This document shows, piece after piece, positions 57,311 through 64,000 of a stretch of DNA of 64,000 nucleotides. The DNA lies in the NCBI GenBank assembly GCA_036346275.1, contig CM070711.1, positions 65,139,078 through 65,203,077 of the forward strand, read 5' to 3'. The position numbers were made by a program, and so were the translations under genes. How positions within the stretch are numbered: the first letter of the stretch is position 1; each line of letters opens with the position of its first letter. The notes under the pieces were generated by a model. It ran no database searches. It was not told where the DNA came from and worked only from the letters and a program-made list of their open reading frames with translations. The DNA is from Otatea glauca. Lineage: Eukaryota; Streptophyta; Magnoliopsida; Poales; Poaceae.

Positions 57311-58520
57311 ATGAACTAAACATTTTTACTTTTTCAAATGTTGCCTGATTCTTTGGAATAACACACTAAGGAGGAGTCAAGTCTGATTGCTATGCATATC
57401 TTGCTGTCTTTATGTGAATAAAGTAATTACCAGTGCTGAAGTAATTATAAGACTATTTTAAATGAAAAGTTTACTTGAAAACTGAAAGTCATAAAATTGC
57501 TGCTGAAAGCCTTCCCTTTCTCTATTACTATATTATACTTTCCTAAAACATAGTAATTAGGTTAAGTGAGTTTCAGAAGGAAATACTTATACAAAATCCT
57601 GAAAACCTAAATTATTCAGCATATGAGTATTTTCTTTAAGCTTAAGTCAATTATACTCATGCTCTTATGAAAACTAGGGCTCAAATATTTCCTTTTTGAC
57701 TATAACGTCTCCTGAGTTCATTGATTGATTGATCTTGATCGTAAGATTATTCTAAGATCCCTCTACAAATTTATGTGTTTTTCTTAAAAAGGGGATCTTT
57801 GAAAATCTTTAAGAAGTTTAGTTATATCTGTATTTTTTCGGTTCAAGAAAAGTTGTACATGTACCACGGACTGGTGTTTTAACCGTAAACAGAGAGGTTT
57901 TCAACTACGGTGGACCAAGTATTCCTTATACGGACTTGGTCTGACGTAGATGGAAGGTTATCTGTTGTAACCGAAAAGCAGTCCGGGGCACGTACGACAA
58001 TAGCTCTCTTATCTCAGTACTTATATTTTTCAAACCGTGTTCCTCTCGATCTCTAAAAGGCACTTATCCTTGCTAATCACCTCAAAATCTCATCTTTTCT
58101 TAGGACTTCTCCCTGCTAAACCTGTCCAAATTGGTAACCATATTTTTTGGATTCTTTGGTTCCCAACTACCCTTTCATAAAGAGACCTCCTCAAAATAAG
58201 GCAGTTGCAGACATGACTTTCCCATGTTTGTCCGGATTCCAATTACTGCAAGTAACTTCCTGCTTTTACTCTTGGGTATTTGTGCTATTTATATCTCCAT
58301 CCCCTTCAGAAATTTCTCAAGCTTTCTTGCGCCTCATCAATCCTCTCGCAAATTTTCTCTTGAGCACAAGTTCATCTCTTCACCGAAGCACATCCTGATC
58401 GGGTGACTGGCAACGGTGCTCCTGATTGCTCAAGACATTGCTCCTAGGATCTTATTGTTCTTCAGTTGTTGTCAACAAGGTCAGTTCAACCTTTTTGCTT
58501 GAGAAGAAATCTTAGTCAAG
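57311..58520. other. Sirevirus spacer between pol and the env-position ORF
   Basis: Noncoding. It contains inverted ACGGACTGG / CGGTGGACC-like motifs near 57860-57960 that recall the LTR C modules, but not a second copy of that LTR. No gene is seen. Confidence 0.5.
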
Positions 58521-60955
58521 ATGAGGTCAAAGAATCCAGATAAAAGAGGTGTTCTTGAGAAAATTGCTGACAAAATCAAAGGGAAAAAGAAAGCTAGAAT
58601 AGATAGTTCTAGTCAGCCTCAGCAACCAGCACACATAGAAGATACTCATCAACCTGGTAGAGTACTGAAGAAAGTAACCACCTCTAAACCACCAAAAAGA
58701 GGAAAACAGCCAGTACAGTATGATTCCTCATCTTCTTCAGAAGATAGTGACTATGAGCCTAGTGCAAATATCTCTTCTGAGGAAGAAATAGAGCTTAGTG
58801 ATGAAGTTGACATGATAGTTGGGCATGATCTAACCACTTTGGGGGAAAGAAACTGAGAACTGCTAGATTGGTGCCAGAAAGGATATGGTTTCCTCTTGAT
58901 AGATCTCCTCTGAATGAGCAATTCATCACTACATTTCAGAAAAACATCTTTATGGGTTAAAAAAGACAGGAAAAATAGATGTGAAAAACCTCTGTCAGCC
59001 CTGTGCAGACATCAGTATGTACATTGGAACCAGATCAACTCAATCCTTGTCTCAAATAGGATACTTGATTGTGTGCGTTCAACCCCAGGTCTTGCTACTC
59101 TAATGTCATCTGCTGGGCCAGCTTGGAATGAAAATAGAATTTTAGAATTCTATGCATCTCTTCTAGTGAATAAGAATAGGCACTATATTCTGTTCACCAT
59201 TGATGGAAAGAAAAGAAAAGTCAGATCTCCTCAGTTTGAAGCTGCCATCAGTGCCTCAAGTCCTTTGCTGAACAGAACTAGGATTCATGACAGAATGTTT
59301 CCTGGTAATAGATGGAGACAGATTGGAGATATGCCAGATTTACAAGTGTCAGCCCACATTTACAGAAATATTCTTGAACTTGGTTTCAATGCAAATAGGG
59401 TAAATTGTTTATCTATTGAAGCCAAAGCCATGTTGCTGATACTCAGGCATACTATTTACCCAAAATCTGGATATAAAGAGGGAGTAACACCATGCATTGC
59501 TTGGTTGCTGCATCTGATCCTGTCAAGGTAACCTGTTGATCTGATTGATTATATCTTTGGAGAGATGGAAGAAGCAATCTACAGAAAAATGGGTAGTCCT
59601 CTTCCTTTTGCCATGCAGATTACTCAGATGCTGTTGGCTCAAGGGATCATCTCCCAGCATGAGATGAACAGAGATTTTAATTGTAGACCTAAACAATATA
59701 AGATGCCAAAGCAAGTTAGACTTCCCACTCCACCACCAGCAATACATGAGACAAGTGCTCAAGAAGACACTGAGGTCAATAACAGTTCAGATAGTGACAG
59801 TGGAGGTCATGGACAAACTCCAAGTCTTTCTGTTCCAAGTCACAGCTACCATGATGAGGAACATTACTCTCCAGCTCATCATTTTCCTGCCTATTCACAT
59901 TATGATATATTTACAGTAGTATTGGGTTATAGTTCTGAACATCCAAGTCAGCAGATATCTGGACAACCTGAAGGTACTGAAATTCTTGTCAGCTCAGAGT
60001 CTCATCCTGAAGATGAAGAAATTCACAAATTACAAGAACTGGCAGCAGCAGCTAGGTTCATGGAGTCACAAAGATTTCCATCAGCAGCCCATGAACATGA
60101 AGCTGGTGGTTCTAGGCATCCTCAGATCACTATACCAGCTCTACCTCAGCAATCCTCTGAGGATTCTCATCATTCTCACCACTCACATTTTGCTGAACCT
60201 GAGCCTACACATGATTATGGTCAGCAACAGTCTTGGTGGGATACTCAGCTAGGATGGTTCAGCTCCTTGAGCAGCAATATAGCTCTGATCTCAGACATGC
60301 TCAAGAGAGCTTTGAAGAAGAAAGAAGATTGGCATCCCAGAGACACAATGAGCAAATGGCAGCCATTCAACAATAGTAAGAAATGCTGCAAAAGATCTAT
60401 CAAGACCAAGCAAATTTCAGGGATGAAACTTACAAAAGGTTTGATATGATCAGAGGCAACCAATGGGGTCTGAGGAAATGGATAGGAAAACTTAAAACTG
60501 AATAGTTGGTGATCCAGGACAGATTATATGATCTCAACAAAAAGCAGAATGCCCAAGATGCCAAAATTGACACCTTTGCTCAGATTGTGTACAAGAAATT
60601 TGAGAAAACTGGTAGCTATTTGGATTGGCAAGGGGACGAACTTGAATACCTTAGGGACTTCTCTAAAGATGCTAGAAACAACTTAGTCTCAAATCAAGAG
60701 CAAATAGCACAGCTTCTGCTTGACCAGTCTAATGACACTCAAGAACTGATCAGAGATGTCCAGCATGACTTCAATGAGTTAACTTTCAATCCTTAGCCCG
60801 GTGATCCAGATTATCCTAGTTGGCATGATCATGCAATGGCTGCTTCACATTCTGAGTTTGACCAAGAGCAAGCACCTTCCTCTCCTCCAAGAAGAAGTAC
60901 AAGCTCCAGAATGACAAGCATGCTGAAGAGAACCTTTTCCAAGCGCAAGAAGTAA
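58521..60955 (+). pseudogene. Sirevirus env-position ORF, broken
   Basis: The start ATG at 58521 gives a basic, Lys-rich N-terminus with an acidic Ser tract (58735-58800). The frame shifts near 58850, returns near 58960, and has a stop at 59529-59531, so nothing full-length is made. The middle (59100-59530), with RILEFYASLLVN and KKRKVRSPQFEAAI, resembles the putative plant transposon protein domain that often occurs in such ORFs. A Ser/His-rich segment (59760-60230) follows. A predicted coiled coil lies at 60506-60796, and a basic tail ends near 60953. I see no clear signal peptide or membrane segment. The position after pol matches the env-like gene of Sireviruses; an envelope role is not shown. 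Confidence 0.6.
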
Positions 60956-60971
60956 ACTTTTTGGAAATTGA

Positions 60972-60985
60972 TGCCAAAGGGGGAG
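60972..60985 (+). other. Polypurine tract of the Sirevirus
   Basis: GCCAAAGGGGGAGAAG directly after the env-position ORF is the typical Sirevirus PPT. A second PPT-like tract (TTTAGGGGGAGTTC) is at 61524-61537. Multiple PPT copies are usual in this group. Confidence 0.65.
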
Positions 60986-62559
60986 AAGAATAGTGAAATA
61001 AGCCTAGAATAGTGAAATATCCCTCTTAGTAGTCTCTTCTCTAAATAGTCTCTATTAAGATATTAATGATTTATGGATGTTGTTGCTTCATATCTAATAT
61101 TGAGAATAACTCTTTTGATAATCATAATATTGATTAGTCTCAATTTTTAAGTAATGACAAATCTTTTATAAGACTAACTCTTTTGTTGAGCTTAACTCTC
61201 ATTAGTCTCTTTTGGATGAAAAGATGGAAATATCAAAGGTATGCATTCGAGTTCGTATTATCATATTTTGTTGCATTCTTTGATGTCAAATATGTTATGA
61301 TTTTATTGATAAATCTAAATGTGAGACTAACGTGTTTATTGAGTATATTTTTGAATAGTCTCATGAAAAAGAAAAATGGAAATCCAAAAGGCATGTATCA
61401 AATGCAACCTAATTATTTCTAGATACATTCCTTGGATTCAAGACAAAGGGTGAACTCCACCATAGTTTTAACCTTAATATGTGCATTTTGTTTTCAACTC
61501 CATATATACATGAATGCACACATTTAGGGGGAGTTCATGCTTAATCTTGAAGTTTCAATAGTTTTGATCTAATCTATCTTTCTATATTAAGGATCATTAC
61601 ATTGAAACAACCATTTTAGTATATTTAACTTGTGTAGTTGTATTATACTCATGGCAATATAGGATAAACTCCAAAGCAATCAAAAATTGAATATGTGCAT
61701 ATTGATTCAAGTTCAATTATTTGCATGCACACATCTAACGGAGTTTATTCCACAATTAATGGTCTTAAGAGTATTGATCCCTTTCCACCACTCCATATAA
61801 ATTGAGTCATTACTTTTAGATTCCATCGAATTGAATATATGAAACTTGTGTAGTTAATATATACTCATGATAATTTAAATACAATTTAAATTGTGTTCGG
61901 TTGATATTAAATCAACAAAGAACTAGTCATGTGTTGATGGTTCACTTTGTTGATGCTAGGGCAATCGAAAGTTCTTGAGTATATGAAGCATTAGTTGCAT
62001 TAGTATACTCAAGACACATTTAATCTTTCAATCATTTGTCTTCGGGTTGTGGTCAATCATCAAAGGAAAAGATCAAAGGATCTTGGGAGTATCTATTATG
62101 TATTAATGGAGTGCAATGATGATTGAGACAACCATGTGTTTTGGACTAACACTTTCAATAAGTTTGAAATAGGCTAAGTGCAAGGTTGAGATGGATGAAC
62201 GGGACAAGGACGTCATCATGTGTTGATGAGCATCAAGAGAGGATCCCGAAGCTAAGACAAGGGGAGTTCATCATGTGTTGATGAACAAGACGAAGATCCC
62301 TACTTTGAGAGAAGATGGAAATCATAAAAGCTCCAAGTGAATGTGCTAGAGGCAAAGGTATAACTAGCTAGGGCTAAGGATGTGTTCCTATCCTAGTCTT
62401 TTACCGGTCTCGGTGTTTGGATGGGAGACCGGGTTGCTAGTTAGGTGCAGTACTATTAAGAGGGGTTAAGTATTTTTGCTTGAGCTTCATTATGTGTTGA
62501 TGAACTCAATCTGATTCACTCTAGCTCACTCTCTATTTGGTTCTTGCATGAGCTAAGTA

Positions 62560-62760
62560 TTTGCATGTGTTGCAAATAAGAGGGCTCATGCTCGCTTCTT
62601 ATTGAATCTTAATCGATTTGGTTTTTGCATGGAGTTATGGATTTGCATGTGTTGCAAAAGGGAGATAGCTCATGTAATTTGGTTTATGTGGTTTTTGTAT
62701 GGAGCTAAGTTTTGCATGTGTTGCAAAAGGTGAGAGTTCATGCATCGGTGTTTTAGCTTA
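62560..62760. repeat. Tandem TTGCATGTGTTGCA repeats in the subfamily B LTR
   Basis: Degenerate units of roughly 70-85 bp, each with GCATG(G/A)AGCTA, TTTGCATGTGTTGCA and AGCTCATG segments, occur about three times here. The matching array is at 48020-48290, and a shorter-unit version (GTGCATGTGTTGCAC) is at 63590-63770. Their function is unknown. Confidence 0.7.
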
Positions 62761-63525
62761 TGATTTGATCATGTGTTGATCATCACAAGGCTAAGTAAAG
62801 TTTACGATTTTTCTATTTGCAAATGTATTTTGCAAATAATCTAGAGGTTATGGTTTTGATCCTATAGCATGTGTTGTCATTTGCAAATGTGCTTTGCAAA
62901 GTGTCGAGATCATGTGTTGATCCTTACATAGCTAGAGGATTGATCTCATGGGTTCTTGGTTTATTTGCAAATGTGTTTTGTAAATTGTTTCGATCATGAG
63001 TTGATCACCAAATGGCATAAGATTTGATCTTATTGACTCTTACTAGCTTGTAGTCACGCTCTTGATCAAGTCCATGTGAGGGATTTCGAGAAAATCAGAT
63101 TTTGCACTTGAGTGACTACATTAGAGTCTTTATTTTTGTGATATTTAAAAATATCTATGATTTATTAAATCTTTAAAATTGGTGGATATTGTATCCCTCG
63201 TGATAAGCTTCGCATAGAATCAAAAATCACCTAAATCGGAGTTCGGAGTAAAAAGTTATGAGTGTTTTAGTGCCTGAACCAGTGGTAACACCGCCCCTAG
63301 TAGGGCGGGCCCAAAGGACGGTGTAAAAAGTCCAGAATGCATGTTTTTAGCAGAGAAAAGAAAAAGGCCGGTGCTACCGCCCGAAGCCCGATAGCACCGG
63401 ATTTTCTGAGTAACGGCTAGTTTTTCTAGCCGTTGGCCTAGAGGCCGATGCTACCGGCCCTAGTAGGGCGGTAGCATCGGGTTTACTGCCTTTTTGCCCC
63501 CCAACGGCTAGTTTTCTTAGAGGAG

Positions 63526-63536
63526 GCTATAAAAGG
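63526..63536 (+). promoter_or_regulatory. LTR TATA box
   Basis: GCTATAAAAGG, just downstream of the palindromic modules, as in the other Sirevirus LTRs in this window. Confidence 0.5.
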
Positions 63537-64000
63537 AGCCTTGGGGCTGACATTAGGGATTTGCTAACCTTGAGGAAGGTTTGTGGGAGTTGTGTGCATG
63601 TGTTGCTTTCTTACATTTGGTTTTTGAGCTAAGAGTGAGCCCTATTTGCATGTGTTGCATTTAGGAGAGGATTGAGAGCCTCTTGTGCATATGTTGCACT
63701 TGAGGGAAGCCTTGTGCATGTGTTGCACTCGGTGATCACCCTTGCGCATGTGTTGCACTTGGTGAGGATAAAGCTAGAGGGCTTGACTTGTTACTCTTAG
63801 TGTTTGCCGACACTTAGACGGCGTGTGGAGGCGTCGTGCGTGGTGACCTTCTCAAGGAGATTGTGAGAAGGCCCGGCAAAGTTGTGAAGGTCGGAGCTCG
63901 CCTACCCGGAGGGGGAAAGAGCTACCACCGGTGGAATCGAGGCAAGTGCTCAATTCGTGGAGCCGGTCCAAAGAGGTTTGGGCTAGCCTCAATGTGGATT

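Larger units (their letters stand above)
60986..64000 (+). repeat. Sirevirus 3' UTR and LTR (subfamily B), runs off the window
   Basis: It has the same segments in the same order as 46781-49046: second PPT tract; GTACTATTAAGAGGGGT (62450-62466); tandem GCATGTGTTGCA repeats (62560-62760); palindromic GGTGCTACCG modules (63285-63480); TATA box GCTATAAAAGG (63526-63536); and TAGACGGCGTGTGGAGGCG (63815-63833). A further GTGCATGTGTTGCAC array is at 63590-63770. By the spacing of the other LTRs it should end near 64.2 kb. The LTR start is not certain; comparison with the solo LTR puts it near 62.1 kb. Confidence 0.65.

Noticed and set aside
57840..58000. Second copy of the C-type LTR after pol
   Set aside because: It shares only short CGGAC-like motifs; no stretch aligns with 49047-50846.

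Overview
The window is nuclear DNA from a flowering plant, almost certainly a grass. The evidence is nested Ty3/gypsy and Ty1/copia LTR retrotransposons of types common in grass genomes, many small terminal-inverted-repeat elements (MITEs), and a plant-only phytocyanin-family gene whose first exon is GC-rich, as is usual in grasses. I cannot name the species. There are no bacterial features: no operons and no CRISPR. By my reading, transposable elements and their decayed remains make up well over half of the window, and only one host gene looks intact.

Layout: 1-8075 is a decayed minus-strand Ty3/gypsy element, probably of the Tat lineage. It has a 926-bp 5' LTR, gag, protease, RT, RNase H and integrase, and a plus-strand antisense ORF remnant at the window edge. 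From 8.1 to 20.4 kb is AT-rich gene-free DNA. It holds a 660-bp CACTA-type element with a TAC target duplication, a 2.2-kb element flanked by 10-bp direct repeats and carrying a perfect 31-bp hairpin, several decayed relatives of that element in both orientations, a minus-strand solo LTR of Sirevirus type, two SINE-like Pol III promoter relics and a MITE. At 21475-24119 (minus) lies the apparently intact early-nodulin-like gene, with two exons, about 843 residues, a very long Ser/Pro-rich domain and a GPI-type tail.

Two related minus-strand Ty1/copia elements follow. Copy 1 (26.87 to about 31.66 kb) lacks its 5' LTR, gag and most of RNase H. Copy 2 (38042-44493) has both LTRs but a broken gag and an integrase deletion. 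Between them lie a protodermal-factor-like gene remnant (32.83-33.32 kb), a 5'-truncated LINE joined directly to it, and a CACTA-like remnant with a Tourist MITE inside.

From 45.2 kb onward there is a broken zinc-knuckle pseudogene split by a MITE, then a Sirevirus complex on the plus strand. That complex runs: a 3'UTR/LTR fragment; a different 1.8-kb LTR followed by a tRNA-iMet primer site; gag split by a 1063-bp hAT-like element; pol; a broken env-position ORF; and a third long 3'UTR/LTR that runs off the window. The LTRs on either side of this single gag-pol-env stretch belong to different subfamilies, which is the main structural puzzle. The autonomous elements each have visible inactivating lesions, so the window reads as a graveyard around one working cell-surface glycoprotein gene.
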